Origin: Phaseolus vulgaris
Lineage: Eukaryota > Streptophyta > Magnoliopsida > Fabales > Fabaceae
Length of the DNA: 64,000 nucleotides
Assembly (NCBI RefSeq): GCF_000499845.2
Contig: NC_023755.2
Location: 29,520,217 to 29,584,216 of the forward strand
Direction of reading: 5' to 3'
Shown one piece after another: positions 1 through 12,018 of this stretch. The notes under the pieces are model-generated. The model did not search any database. It saw only the letters and a program-made list of their open reading frames with translations, and had not been told where the DNA came from. Position 1 is the first letter of the stretch. Each line of letters opens with the position of its first letter. The translations under genes and the position numbers were made by a program.

Positions 1-198
1 TAGTGCGAAGGCGGTGACCAGCGACAGTGGAGGTGCAGAGCACGCCAGTGCGGCGAAGCGCCAGTGCAGTGGGGACTATGACCAGGTCTGTTGGTGAGTG
101 ATTTTGGGTGGTGCAATTTTTTGTGTTCTTGATTTAAAAAAAATAAAATTTGCCAATCTGAAATTAGTTGGACTGAGTTTCTTGTCTAGTCATTTGAG

Positions 199-1147
199 AT
201 GACAGAAGACGGGAAGTTTCGAATTGAAAAATTCAATGGTACAAATTTCAGTTGGTGGAAAATGTGAATTGAGGATTTGCTAGTCTAAAAAGACTTGGAC
301 ATGGTTTTGGGTGACAAGTCAGAAAAGATGCCCGATGCAGAGTGGGCAGGTTTGGATCGGAAAGCTATGTCCGTTATCCGACTCTCTTTGACCAAGAATG
401 TTGCGTTCAACATTCTGAAGGAGAAGACAACGAAAGGTATCATGGAAGCACTGTCTAATATGTACGAGAAGCCATCTGCTGCAAACAAGGTGTTTCTGAT
501 TAGAGAATTGGTAAACACAAGGATGAAGGAAGACAATTCAGTTACTGAGCATATCTGACAGTTGGTCTGGAACGGTTACAACAGTTACTTGTTCAGCGGG
601 ACCCGATTGATTCACTTTTGAGAAGATTCATGATCTCATTCTTGGCGAGGACGTTCGAAGAAGGAGTTTTGGGGAATCATCTAGTGAATCGCTATATGTC
701 ATCAGAGGTAAGAAAAATATCAGAGATAGTGGGAGCAAGAACAAAGGAAGGAGTCAGTCAAAGACTCAGGATTGCTCAAGTGTAACATGTTGGAACTACA
801 AGGAGATGAGACATTTCAGGAATCAATGCCCAAATGATGAACAAGTCAACATTGTAGAAGACTCCACGGACGAGGACCTTTTAGTCTGTTGTGTAGATAG
901 CAGTGTGGATTCCTGGGTCATGGATTTTGGTGCTTCATTTCATGCTACCCACGTCCGTGAAACATTGCAGAATCTAGTTATTGGGGACTTTGGAAAGGTA
1001 AGACTAGCGGACAACAAAACTCTTGATGTTTCAGACATAGGTGACATAGTGTTGAAGACGCCAGTCGATTTCTGGACTTTGAAGGATGTTAGAGTTGTTC
1101 CAAGCTTAACGAAAAGTTTGATTTCTGTTAGGCAGTTGGACGAATAG
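199..1147 (+). pseudogene. copia gag-protease remnant
   Basis: The frame opens with ATG at 199 (MTEDGKFRIEKFNGTNF), the usual start of copia gag with the FxGxN(F/Y)xxW motif. In-frame stops follow within the first 35 codons, so the longest open stretch begins only at 295. The gag core (UBN2-like, about 295-550) ends in a frameshift after TEHI. Downstream, near 780-830, the zinc knuckle reads CWNYKEMRHFRNQC: the second cysteine of the CX2C half has become tyrosine. The protease motif near 920-945 reads DFGASFHAT where family members have D-S/T-G, so the catalytic triplet is also altered. This is a dead copy of a plant transposon polyprotein. Confidence 0.85.
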
Positions 1148-1788
1148 GGACATGATGTGAAGTTCAGAAATCAGCAGAGGAAGGTCATCAAGGGAAATCT
1201 TGTCATGGCCCACGGAAGAAAGAGAGGTTCCTTGTATATGGTCGGATTACTGTCTGAGGGAGTGGCCGTCCCAGTTCGGAAGATAAACAAAGTCCGGTTC
1301 ACAGAATCTCGTGGGCAGAAGAGGGTTGTTTTTACAAGAGAGAAACTCAGAGCCACATGTCAGATTCAGGATGAACGAGCATGGAAAGGTTCAGGTAGAC
1401 CAGTCAAGGTACTTATGGTAGTGGGAGCACGGGTCGTGCTTCAGCTGAGGTTCCTAGACGACAATGGGTTAGGAGAACCAATATTTTAGCTGTTGAAACA
1501 TCTCCAGAAAAGTTCTTGTTGAGTATGGAGTATGTTTGTTCTCAGGCTATTCCAGGATTTGGCAATTTGTGTAAGTGGGAGCCGGTAGGAACAGAGGACA
1601 GATCAGTGGCAATTTCAGTCATGACGAACATGTTGAAACTCAGGGGAGTTTCAATGAAGTCTTCAAGATGATTAAGAAGGCTGGTGGCAACTAGAGGTGG
1701 AACATTGAGTTCCGTTGACAACTTACAAAAGTACATGTACACAGTTGAAGCGTAGGTGAACATTGTTCCATGGCTTCAAGTGGGAAAT
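1148..1788 (+). pseudogene. copia pol stub, deleted
   Basis: After a stop at the protease end, about 340 bases remain open (1157-1489, beginning MKFRNQQRKVIKGN), matching the copia segment between protease and integrase (KGNLVMAHGRKRGSLYM). No integrase zinc finger, RT box or RNase H motif can be found before the polypurine tract at about 1778-1788. Most of pol has therefore been deleted, and the remaining 300 bases show no recognisable domain. Confidence 0.7.
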
Positions 1789-3514
1789 TGTTGAGTGTGA
1801 AACCAAGATCAATTGGGTTGGGCTGACTAGATACCATGTTTTAGCGAATGAGCTTAATCATTGTGTCCCTTTTTTTTATCAGCAAATAGCAATGAAATTA
1901 AAAGGGATCACTTCAGGGGTGATCCAACCCTTATACAGTAAAATGATGTTCACAAATTACCTTTCTAACTACAAATCAGCCAACAAAACCTCCTACAGTC
2001 AAACCCATCTCTATCAAAATAACAAAGAATAACAAGGATCAATCCTCATATCAAAACTAAATTGAATGCATACAAACCAAAGGTTCAAGACACCAATCAG
2101 AGAATGAGAAATTAGCTGACGGTACCTTTGAAGAGATCCAGGACTAATCCTTAATTTGTGCCAAAGAGAACACCTCCATGTGGTCAACCACTCCACCTTT
2201 AAATAAACAGTTGTTCCTATGCCTCCAAATTTCACTAATCAACGCAATCCACACGTTGCCCATAATAAGATTAACTGAAGTGGGTGCATCCAGAATCTTG
2301 AAATGTTCAAAATGAGACCTAGGATCCATAAAATTGACAGATCTTACTCCTAACCAATCATAACAAAGATTCCAAATTAAACAAGCAACTCTGCATTCGC
2401 AAAACAAATGATTTGTTGACTCCTCGTACCTCCTACACAAGCAACACAAATTACTCTCAATCCCGATTCCTCTTCTCTCCAGATTAATCTTACAAGCAAC
2501 CTTGTTTTCCATCACTCTCCAAGCTGTGACATGTGCTGAGGGAAGCGCCTTAATTTTCCAGAAAATATTATATCTTCTTGAGACTTCCTCGCTTCCTTCT
2601 CCCCTTAAAAACCCATAAGCAGACTTAACTGAAAATTCTTTCTGTTGACCCACTATCTTTCCAAACCCATCTATCCACTGTTTCCATCTCAAGCATCTTA
2701 TTAGAGATCAACTCTAAGAGTTGACTTTCTTGCTCCTCTTCCCAAGCAAACAGACCTCTTCTCCACCTTAATTTCCATTCCCAGGACCCGTTCCCCCATA
2801 TTCCACAATCACATAATCTTGCCTCCTTATTAACAGACAATGAAAATAACCTTGGAAATCTACTTCTCAAGTCTTCTGAGTCTATCCAGTTGTCTGACCA
2901 AAACAATACCTCTCTCCCGTTACCGACCTCCAAAGACAAACGATCTTCAAACTTCCCTCCCCATTCCTCAGACCTCCAGACCTTCCTTAAATCTCTCCAC
3001 CACAGAGAAACCTTACTATTAATATCTCGTTGCTCCTTCAAACCTCTCCAACCTCCGTACTTAGAATCTAATACATCCCTCCACAACCCCCCCCCATTTC
3101 CGTTTTTAGGCGCCAAATCCATTTTCCCAATAAAGCCAAATTAAATTGCCTGATATTGATAATACCGAACCCTCCTGCATCCTTGGATTTACAAATCTTA
3201 TCCCATGCCATCCATGCAACCTTTCTTCCATTTGACCCCCAACCCCACAAAAAATCCCTCTGCAGACGCACAATCTTCTTTAACACATTAGACGGTATCT
3301 TGAACATAGACAAATATTGTGTCCCCTTTATAATATCTCTATTTAAAGAGATCACTGTACTTGTAATTTTGTAACAAACAGAATGAAAATCTAATTAGTT
3401 GCCTGTGGACGTAGGTTGCAGATTGACGACCAAACCACGTTAAATCTTGTGTTGTTTATTTTCTGCAGTTGATTCATGATTGTATGTTGCTTCTGTGTGC
3501 GTTTTTTCCCATCA
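1789..3514 (+). repeat. copia 3' LTR split by a LINE
   Basis: The LTR starts TGTTGAGTGTG directly after the polypurine tract and runs to 1869, is interrupted by the LINE, and resumes at about 3316-3514. The distal part contains TTTAAAGAGATCACTG, the GTGGACGTAGG block and a final CCCATCA. Without the LINE the LTR would be about 280 bp. The 3' boundary (3514-3516) is inferred from TG...CA symmetry only. Confidence 0.7.
1870..3315 (-). mobile_element. LINE A: 5'-truncated L1-like element
   Basis: On the minus strand the element ends in a poly-A, seen as T8 at 1870-1877, preceded by the family 3' consensus GGGTTGGATCACCCC. Coding remnants run from high to low coordinates. The end of the RT region (KIPSNVLKKIVRLQRDFLWGW) is near 3068-3310, a linker with WxDxW repeats is at 2625-3122, and a zf-RVT domain is at 2144-2692 (WRVMENKVACKINLERRGI, then C-C-H-C spacing). 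Three different frames are used, so at least two frameshifts exist. The 10-bp duplication ATTGTGTCCC is present at 1860-1869 and 3316-3325, giving both insertion ends. Confidence 0.9.
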
Positions 3515-5138
3515 CAAAGAAAGGGGATGTAAAACGAAACATCTAAAAAGTGAAAAATTATTCAAGGTTAGATGATTTATTTGTAGTTGAATCATAGTTA
3601 AACTTTTATAATTAGAAAAGATTATTTTTAGAGTGAAAGTAACCCATTTATCCATTCAATCTATTTATGAATAAATTTATCTAATCTATTTATTATAAAG
3701 ATGTAAAGAAATAGATCATATTAAATCTATCCATACAATTTTATAGAGGGTTAATAACTAATTTATTATTTTTTCTAAAACTCAATGAATGTCCCTATTA
3801 TTTCAACCATTTTCTTCATGATTAAATCTGTCCTAAATTACCTTCCAAAAAACTTAAAAATATATTTTAATTTTTTTTTTGAAATTTAAAATTTATTTAT
3901 GATTTTAGAAAAAGTATTTTTATGGATGGATTGGATATAAAACCATACAAAGGATTAATAGATAGTCTAAAATAGGTTTTATTAAATGGATCGACATTTT
4001 TAATTTATTAAAGTGGGTTATCTTGACAAAATTGATTAAAACTCTAATATAATATATTATTAAGCAATATTAACGAAAAGATAACATAATGATTGTAAGT
4101 TGTAGATTTGTAATATCAAGAATTAGATGCCACTTATAAATGTCATTACTCTTTCATTGCATTGGTATTTATAAAATAAAAAAAAATCAAACAAAATAGT
4201 TATATACTCTCTCTCTAGCATGTTCTTTATTATGGGTTAAAAATTATTGAAAATTCTAAATTTTAACCAATATAATTTCAGAAGAAATGCGTTCAAATGT
4301 GTGAATCATAATAAATATTCATTAAAAATGTGATTTCCAATAAATATTTTCAAAAGTATTCATTAAATAAAAAGTGAGAATACATGAAATTGTGAATTAT
4401 AATAAAATTCCAATCAACTTGATATTATTGTTCAATTAGATACTTCAACTTAAAAATACAAGAAAACTAGTAATATTTACATTAATTAAGAAAGTTGGTT
4501 AAAATCACTTATCTTTATTAATTTCATTTCTTTAAATTGAAACTTGACATCAATAAAAAAAATAATTTGAAATAACCTCTCATTTAATTGGAGGACATTC
4601 AAGAAAAAAAATTGTAAACCAAAGTAGTTAGAATTTTTTATGTTTAAGTCTTTGGTAAAGAGGGAATAACTCTATAACATATCTTTGTTATTGCTTTTAA
4701 CAAGACAAGCAATAAATTTTTGTATGACTTGTTTTTAGGGGTTAACAAATCTAGTAACTTGTTCCAAGAAAAACGTGGAAATGTAGAAATTAAAAAAATA
4801 ACTCATACAGGATAATAAATTGATTAAAGGCTAGATTCAAACTCTGAATTTTGAAGAACTAAAATTAAACAATAAATTTTACGAAGATTAAAATTAAACT
4901 CTAAGGGACGCTAAATTAGGATTTGAATTTGTTTGAGAGGAAGAAATTCTGAAAAGTTATAATGCAACACATGTCGTATGATAGGATTAGTGGTGCTTAG
5001 ACGTTGCATCATCTAAAATATTCATTAACAGAAAATTAACAGGCTTAGTAGCTCCAAATTAAGTGTGAGATATTTCAAAGATGTCAAAGATAGCGAAACA
5101 ATGATAGGAAAGTAAATACACACTAGTTTAAAAAAAAA
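3515..5138. other. AT-rich spacer without recognisable gene
   Basis: About 1.6 kb of very AT-rich sequence. It has no open frame of useful length, no splice-bounded exon and no terminal repeat that I could recognise on either strand. Confidence 0.6.
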
Positions 5139-5482
5139 TAGTTAAATATGTTTTTGTCTTATTATAACATTAAAGTGACTTTTATCTCTTTAAACTTAGA
5201 GCACTAGGATAAAGAAGAAAACTATTGTAACGATGTTCTTTTTAATATATTAAATAAATTTGCAGTGTGCATTGTATTATAATATTCATGTTAGCAATGA
5301 GTTAACATGAAATATTTTAATATTATAATTCACACAAAAAATTTGTTTGTTATGTAAAAAATTTGACAATGACTTAATCCAATAGTTTTCTTACTAACAA
5401 GTATTAAAAAAATCTAAAATTTGAATTAGGGACGAAAACTAATTTTGCGTGAAAGTATAAACATAAAAAACATATTTAATCC
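5139..5482. mobile_element. MITE-like element with TTAAATATGTTTTT termini
   Basis: The left end reads TAGTTAAATATGTTTTTGTC, and the right end (near 5465-5482) reads in reverse complement TGGATTAAATATGTTTTTTA, giving imperfect terminal inverted repeats of about 20 bp. The interior (about 340 bp) has no ORF. Termini of the type GGTTAAATATGTTTTTGGTC are very frequent in legume genomes, which I recall as general knowledge. No clean target duplication was identified. Confidence 0.5.
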
Positions 5483-5639
5483 ATTTTTTTTTTATATCAA
5501 TTGTTGCAAAACTAGCATAAAAAGTAATATTATCCCATTGTATATATTCCATCTTCCTTCTACTCCTGCTCCATAAGCATAATTCTAAACAACTGCATAA
5601 TATCACTTCCAGTCTTGATCTGCATCACTGCACCTTCAC

Positions 5640-5776
5640 CCCATTCTTCTAAAATTTGATTAAGGTCCAACAATTGCAAAAAAAAAAACAGCTCCCTCTC
5701 ATGCCCAAAAACAGAATTGCTTCAGGTTCTCTTAGTGTTGCATAATGTTGGATGTTACCACCATGCATTGAAGATT
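5640..5776 (-). pseudogene. Unidentified exon-like fragment, separated by solo-LTR insertion
   Basis: On the minus strand 5776 to about 5690 reads as a clean protein-like stretch (AQSSMHGGNIQHYATLREPE, then AILFLGMRG). Its upstream continuation lies beyond the inserted solo LTR at 17995-18070, where a possible splice acceptor (TGTGATGCAG) precedes AGGAGAGGTCAGACT. The two pieces share the GTGCA target duplication, so they were contiguous before insertion. I do not recognise the parent gene. The stretch ends in a run of T and no following exon is evident. It is probably a gene fragment, but it could be chance open frame. Confidence 0.35.
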
Positions 5777-6164
5777 GTGCATGTAGAACATGGGAGCTTT
5801 GATGTTTCAAATCTATGCTTAGTCTAGGTTGTTTAGATTTCCTGTAAAGATCATTCCTAGTCCCTTGCACAAACTTGCTCAATCTATTTTGAAAGAGAAA
5901 AGTGTTTTTCTAAGCAAAGAGAGAAACAACCGGTTGAAACCTCGAAATAATTGGTTGTTTGTCACATAGGTTGTTTGAAGGTTTTAAAACTGTTTTTGAC
6001 TTGGTTAAATAACTGTCTAACCAATTCAACTGATTAAAACAACTTTTCAACCGGTTGATTGTCACATTTCATAACAGCTTTTCAAAAACCTGTTAATCTG
6101 TTTTTCAATTGAATCAAAACTGTTTTGGCTCATAATTGTTGCCTAGAACGACTAGTTTTTTAGA

Positions 6165-6173
6165 GCTATAAAT
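6165..6173 (+). promoter_or_regulatory. TATA-like box of the solo LTR
   Basis: The sequence GCTATAAATAAGG lies about 390 bp into the LTR, as expected for a pol II LTR promoter. It is also at the same relative place as TTTATAAAATGAG in the related LTRs at about 43418 and 53170. The role is inferred. Confidence 0.45.
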
Positions 6174-6435
6174 AAGGCTTTTCTTTTTGAAACATATACA
6201 ACAAGACAGATATCAAATTTAGTGAGATTGCGATTGATTTTCAGAAAAGTTTTTCAAAGGTTTGTAAGATTGCTAAATAGTTGTGCACTAGTTCAAGGTC
6301 TGATCCTAGGAGCTCTATGATTCTTGTAAACTCAGGTGTAATCTGTTGCTTTCATGATTCTTGTATTTGTTCTTTTATAAACTTGTGAAGTGTGTTGAAA
6401 TCCTATAAAGTCAGAGGGTGTTCTGACTAAAGGTG

Positions 6436-7421
6436 TGATGGAGATCAAGAAGAAAAAGAGAATGAGGTTGAAGTTGAAGATGCTCAAAGACATATTAGCT
6501 CATCATCCTTTTTACCTCAAAGGATTACAAGGAGCAAAGCTAAAGAGTTAGGAAGTAGGCTTCAAATGTTTTCTCTTTTTGTAGTTTCTTTTGTATAAAA
6601 TTTAAAATACATAGAGTAGTGTTTAGTAAGGTGCTAAAGAGGGAAACCTAAGACACCTCTTGTGTATAACATCTATAGGCGTTAGTTTTTAGGAAAAATA
6701 TAGAAGGTGCCTCTTCACTCTCCATTTTAGGCGCTAGAAGTGGAAGAGTTATAGGCTACCATGTAAAGCTTCTCTTGTAAGCTTCTTTGTAATAGGTGAT
6801 GGTCCTTTCCCCTATAAAAGGAGGGCTTGAGTCTTTGAAATGATAGAATTGATTTTTGAGTAAAGAACCTCTTCCAAATTGGTGAGTGAATTGAGAGAGA
6901 CTTGTGTCTTCTTCTCTTCTAATCTTATCTTGAGTGCATTCTTGGACTCTCAAGTGGCGGCAACTATACTCATCTTGAAGCCTTTCATCCTTCAAGTGGC
7001 GTGCACATCTCCAAGAGCTACAACCACATAAGTTTCCTAGTTCTTTTCATCTTCTTCATCCATTTCCATTCTAAAACAAACTCTAAAACATGTCTTTGAT
7101 GTTTCTAGTCTTTTCAATCGGTAGAACTTGCTTGTTTTGTGGTTTCATTCGGTAGTTCCTTCTAGTTTGCTGTTCTTGTGGTTTTTGTTGTGTTTCCTTG
7201 TGTTTGAATCGGTTCATTTGTGTTCTTTTGTATTTTAATCGGTTTATATGCCATATTATGTGTTTCTATATGAGTTTGGCTTGGTTACTTGTGTTTTGGT
7301 GAGTTCTTGAATGTTAAGAACATTGATCCAATTCTTAAAAAGTGCCTAATCTTATCCCAACTCTTGTTGAATCCATAACATGTTCATATCATATCTCTAT
7401 CATGTTATTGGAATCATATTA
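6436..7421 (+). repeat. Ty3 5' LTR (986 bp)
   Basis: Begins TGATGGAGATCAAGAAG and ends GGAATCATATTA; the 3' copy ends in ATCATATCA, so the terminal CA has mutated here. A TATA box (CCTATAAAAGGAG) is at about 6811-6823. The length is identical to the 3' LTR. Confidence 0.93.
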
Positions 7422-7423
7422 TG

Positions 7424-7435
7424 TGGTATCATGAG
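7424..7435 (+). other. Ty3 primer-binding site (tRNA-iMet type)
   Basis: TGGTATCATGAG starts two bases after the 5' LTR. The plant initiator-tRNA-Met primer site is TGGTATCAGAGC, so the first eight bases match and the rest has drifted. Confidence 0.65.
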
Positions 7436-8641
7436 TCTTAGGTTTGTTCTTATGTGTGTTTGAGTTGTTTTGGCACTTTTAATTCAAGAACTTTACATTC
7501 TTGTTGTTACCTTTCTGTTTTAGGTTTATTTTTTAGTATTTCTTGCTGTTTTCTTGTTCTTATTACATTGTGTTTGTGTCATTTTGATTTTTGAATCCTT
7601 ATAAGTTTTGTCAAAGTCATGTTTCTCCAAAAATGTTATGAATTCTATGTAGTCCTTTTGTTGATAATTTTTGTTTCTTGATTTTGTTTTGAGTACAGTT
7701 TTATGTGTTTGTTTTCTTGATCCTTTGGTGCTTTTTCTTTTTAGTTTTGAGTTCATACTTGTGTAATAGACTTATACAAGTTCTTAAAACATCACTTCTA
7801 TTATGTCTTTTGAAGTTCTTAAATCTTCTTTTCATTCTAGATAGGTTTCCTTTTTTTTCTTGAAAACGTGCTGACCGTTTCGATTTATTGCAATTTATTT
7901 GCTTACTGGAAATTTCTGAAATTCTGGATTTGAGTTAGTGAAAGTGTTATAAAAAAGTAGAAAAAAGAAGTACATCAAAATTCCAAGTACAAAAAAAAAT
8001 GATAATTGAAATACGTCCAGTGTGTAATTATGGCACAAAAAATACGGTAATCTGGCAGTGATTTTGCAAAATTTATCAGAATTAATTGGCTTACTGTTTT
8101 TGTGTAATTCCAGTGCCATTGTTGAAATAAGATCTTGAACTTTCTGTGGTTTAAATTTTATAATCCAGTTTGCATTATACAGTTCCAGATAAATCTGTAA
8201 AGTCACGCACAGTTTATATAAAAATTCCAGTAGTTCTGTTTTTGTTTTCTTCATCTATTCTAGTGCTTTTCTCTCGATTTCTTTTGTGTGTCATCCTTTA
8301 ATTGAGTACCTTATTTTTCTTGCTTGTCTTTTCTTCACTATTCTTTGAGTTTGTCATATATCTTGTATTCCTTTTGATATAACCTTTCTTGTTTACACCT
8401 TTTCTTGCTTGTCTTTTATTGTTCTTTAAGTTTTGAGGTGTATTGGCTTTGAGAAAGAGTGCTTTTGCTTTGACATATTTCATCTAAGAGTTATAAGACC
8501 TCAAGAGAAGATTGGTTGAGGGAAGTATTCTTTCTTGGAGTGAATTGAGTGACTTTTATTTTTTTACTATAATTGTTCTATTTGCTAACCTTGTTTTTTC
8601 TTAATATTGTTTGCTATTGTGTTTGTTGTTTTCTTTGTCCA
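7436..8641 (+). other. Ty3 untranslated leader
   Basis: About 1.2 kb of T-rich leader between primer-binding site and gag start. Open frames on the minus strand here (7526-8483) are low-complexity Lys/Phe-rich shadows with no domain. Confidence 0.6.
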
Positions 8642-9504
8642 ATGGATACATATTCAAGTGCTGAATCTTCCAAATCACATTCTACTCATAAAGCTTATGT
8701 TCTTAATGAGTTAAAAGAAGCAAAACGAGCCCTTGCTCTCAAAGATGAAGCTATGCAAAAGTTGGAAGATAGATTAGCAATCAAAGATGATGTTATGCTA
8801 AAATTGGAGGAAAGATTAGCAAAACTTGAATTGAAGCACGAAAGATCCTCACATTCCATCCATGGGAGACATCATTCTCCTAGACATTCTTCCAATGATT
8901 CTTCCAATGCTCATGACCATGGAGAAGATTATAGAAGAAGGAGGCATCACCATCATTCTCATGGAGAGAGACATCACCGTGAACAAAGACATCACCAAGA
9001 AGTAAAGCCTCAACTTCCTTTTGTAAAAGTACCTAGCTTTAGTGGTGATAGTGATCCTAATATGTATTTAGATTGGGAGGCTAAATGTGAACAAATTTGT
9101 AAAGCCTATGAGGTCAATGATGACCAAAAGGTGAAAATAGCCTCTTTAGAATTCATAGATTATGCCATGAAATGGTGACATAGTATTGTAATGGACATTG
9201 GCTATAACAAGAGACCTCACTACAAAAAATCGTGTATAAAGTGGCGGTTTTAATATGGCAGTTATTAAAAACCGCCACAATTAGCTGTATAATACGACAG
9301 CTTCGTAGGTGCCATAATGTTCCTTCGAAATGTGACATTTAGAACCGTCATAACATTCGAAAAAATTTTATCCCACTTTTTGTTCCCTCCATAACCTTCT
9401 TTCCCAAAGTTTTTTGTTTTCGTTTTCCCCTCTTTCGGTCTTCGAAAATAAACCAGTTTTACTCTTGGAAATGTACCTCCCAGTCTTCACGTTCCTCATT
9501 CAAT

Positions 9505-9712
9505 GATCCTGTAAACCCTCACTCTGACCCTTCTCAACCCTATTTTGTAAACCCTCTCTCTCACCCTCATCAAAATCGTTCTTCTCTCAGCCCCATTTCG
9601 TAAACCCTCACCCTCATTCTCACTGCAATTGTTCCCTTCATAGTTGTATTTCGTAAACCCTCACTCACCGCCCCACTTCGTATTCCTCTTCTCTCACCGC
9701 AATCGTTCCCCT
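9505..9712 (+). repeat. Imperfect ~53-bp tandem repeats inside the CACTA element
   Basis: Four or five degenerate copies of a C-rich unit centred on TTTCGTAAACCCTCACTCTC are found near 9511, 9543, 9596, 9650 and partly 9675. The C-rich block looks like a captured 5' untranslated leader that has been duplicated. No ORF of note. Confidence 0.5.
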
Positions 9713-11076
9713 CTCTCTCGATTTAGGGTTTTCAGTCGCACCGCAATCGTTCTTCCCGCAATCATTCTCACCGGAAAATTGTTCTCGTAACCCGGTACGT
9801 CGTCGGCAATATGGTTCTGTGTGTACACATGTTTGATGAAATTTGGTTCTCTGTAATTTATTTATTTTTCTTGTTTCATTATAAAATTAAAATCATTGTG
9901 AATTGGGAATTTGGTTTTGTTGTTAACGGGAGCGAGAAATGGAGTAAACAATTAGTTCAAAGTTTCATGTTTTTGTTGTTCAATTTGGAAATGTCTTAAC
10001 TGTGGTACCCTGTTCATCCATCATCACCGACAATAATTGATTTTGGCTGTAAAGTAATCATTTTAGCGTCGTTCCGTCAATGCTATTGATCTTTATCATG
10101 AACCAAACTAATGGTTTCTCACTTTTTCTTAATTTTTTTTATTACTGTATTTATGATTCTATTTGATGGACTTATTTTCAATTTACTTGGAGTTATCCAT
10201 TTCAACAAGCACTTATGAAGCATGTTGTTCCTGTCTGGATGAATTCTTTATAGAATTTTTTAACTGAAATAAGTTTTTTGGGGGCTTACTTCAAATGCTA
10301 GAAATTCATGTTAATGATTAAGGCTTTAGAAAGATTGGAAGAAGTGTTAGTTGTTTTCATAATTATTGATGATTAAGTGAATTGTCAAAACTCCATTCTT
10401 GCTTACTTTGAATTCTATCAAGTTTCATTATTTTTGGGTCTCCCTATGTCTTCAAACTTTTACATTCCAACTAATAATTTTTAATATCTATTACTTTTTT
10501 GATAACTAAAAACCCTCGGTTACAAACTTTAGAAATGAAGGAAACCACCTTTCTTTCAAGGTTTGTACTCTATAGTTATGCCACTTTCATTTTTCTTATG
10601 AATTCCCCCACTACTGTCAAATTAATGATAAATCCTTTTTTTTATCAAAAGCTTACTTGCTCTTATTAAAATTGTGGTCCCTGGGTGTCTTTTTTGTTAT
10701 TTTGTTTCTATTTTTTTTTATTTTTTATTTGAGACATAATATTGATTATATATAGTACTTTCATTTTCTATTTTTGCTTAAGCTTTTTTATTAGGATCGG
10801 GTCCTCCATGAAAATTGGAAACAAAATTGATTGGGATGGAATATTGATAAAATAAATATTCCTCAAGGTATTCATCCAAATGCTTTGAAGCATTTTGTAG
10901 TCTGCAAGTCTGGAAATAAAACTTACTTACATTCTCTACTTCAATTAGCAGTTATTTATACATGGACAGAATGAATCTATTTCCCATCCCAAAACACTTA
11001 TCTCACGAGTCTATTAATATTCTTCTCACCTGGCCAAACAACTTATGCATTTATTTTTCTATAAAATGAATTGCAG

Positions 11077-11373
11077 GGCTGTAGTTGATCATAATGAAGG
11101 CAAAGACGTCACTTTTACTGTTAAGAACATTCAGGTATGTAGTTATTGTATGTATTGCTTAAGTTGTTATCTATCTTGTTATTAAACTGCTACTTAAATG
11201 CTCTTGGTTGTATGCCTATACTATATTCTGGGTGATGCTTGAGTGACAAGCTTAAAAATGTTAAAATTTAACTCTATAATCCATTTGTATTGTTTGTGTA
11301 TGAATATTTGTCATGCTGGACGCAGATTTATGCTCCATTTGAAATCCCAAATAAGCTAAAGGTTGCTTGATTT
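11077..11373 (+). pseudogene. Captured exons of an unidentified gene inside CACTA element
   Basis: Two splice-bounded exon-like pieces. The first is 11077-11134, preceded by TTGCAG and followed by GTATGT, reading AVVDHNEGKDVTFTVKNIQ. The second starts at 11326 after a CGCAG acceptor and reads IYAPFEIPNKLKVA before a TGA. The coding character and splice sites suggest capture from a spliced host gene. I do not recognise the protein. An alternative is that both belong to the same donor gene as the downstream piece. Confidence 0.45.
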
Positions 11374-11606
11374 TGCTATGTAAGCATAAACAAATATTTG
11401 ATTTATTCATTAAAGTATTGTTTAATCTTTTGGAAATATTAATTGAATAGATGAGTTCTTAGCGTGATAGATTGATGAATTAGGATGAGTCAATACTATA
11501 AATGCAGGCTGGCCACATGTGTAATGTTGCTTTTAAGTACTATTTTATATATATTAATGCACTAGTTTTCTACCTTGATCTAACCTTTGCACATTGTGTA
11601 CCACAG

Positions 11607-11857
11607 GCTTCTCAAGTTCTTCGCATAATAACATTTTATTGTACACAACTTCCAGGTCCAAACTACCACTGCCGTGAGGTATAATTGTTTGAGAATGTGT
11701 TTGTCACATCACATGTGCTTAAGGATTACTTCTCTTAACTTGTGTGAATAGCATATATGTGCAACATCTTTTATACATTTATTTTTCATTGATTCTTATA
11801 ATTTTAGTCTATTTGATTATCATGCAGGGGTCTAATCTTGCCACATTACCTCATCCA
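11607..11857 (+). pseudogene. Captured fragment of inositol-phosphorylceramide synthase gene
   Basis: Exon-like block 11607-11678 (acceptor CCACAG, donor GTATAA) reads [21 protein letters not shown] second block from 11828 (acceptor CATGCAG) continues GSNLATLPHP. The motif [19 protein letters not shown] is highly characteristic of plant inositol-phosphorylceramide synthases (ERH1/IPCS), Golgi membrane enzymes that move phosphoinositol from phosphatidylinositol onto ceramide. The exon junction falls exactly between E and GS, in phase. Homology fades after about ten codons. Only a small piece of the roughly 300-residue enzyme is present, without the C-terminal catalytic His-Asp region, so it cannot be functional. 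Confidence 0.7.
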
Positions 11858-11941
11858 TATAGTGTCTTTGATTATAATATTGTTTTCATTTATTTTTTAA
11901 AAATTATCAATTAACTCTAAACATATTTTAACTTATTCCAG

Positions 11942-12018
11942 GCACAGGATGTTGGAAATGGTGCTTTATCACCAAACCAGAATATAAGATCAAGTCGAGG
12001 CAGTAAGAGAAATTAGGA
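11942..12018 (+). pseudogene. Captured terminal exon, unidentified
   Basis: After a TTATTCCAG acceptor, an open stretch reads AQDVGNGALSPNQNIRSSRG, then SKRN and a TAG at 12016-12018. It could be the last exon of the captured transcript, possibly the C-terminal tail of the same gene as the preceding block. The sequence is low in distinctive motifs, so no function is proposed. Confidence 0.4.

Larger units (their letters stand above)
1..3514 (+). mobile_element. Degraded Ty1/copia retrotransposon, 5' LTR outside window
   Basis: A copia-type element enters from the left edge. The order seen is leader (1-198), gag remnant (199 onward), retroviral-type protease remnant, a short non-coding stub where integrase, RT and RNase H should be, a purine-rich tract ending at 1788 (AAGTGGGAAAT), and a 3' LTR beginning TGTTGAGTGTG at 1789. 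The LTR contains the block with GTGGACGTAGG and CCACGTTAAATC that is common in plant copia LTRs. It ends near 3514, the exact end being uncertain because no second LTR is in the window. Stops, frameshifts and the loss of most of pol make it non-autonomous. A LINE (1870-3315) is inserted in the LTR. Confidence 0.85.

Noticed and set aside
7526..8483. Several minus-strand Lys/Phe-rich frames
   Set aside because: Low-complexity reading of the T-rich Ty3 leader; the element is on the plus strand.
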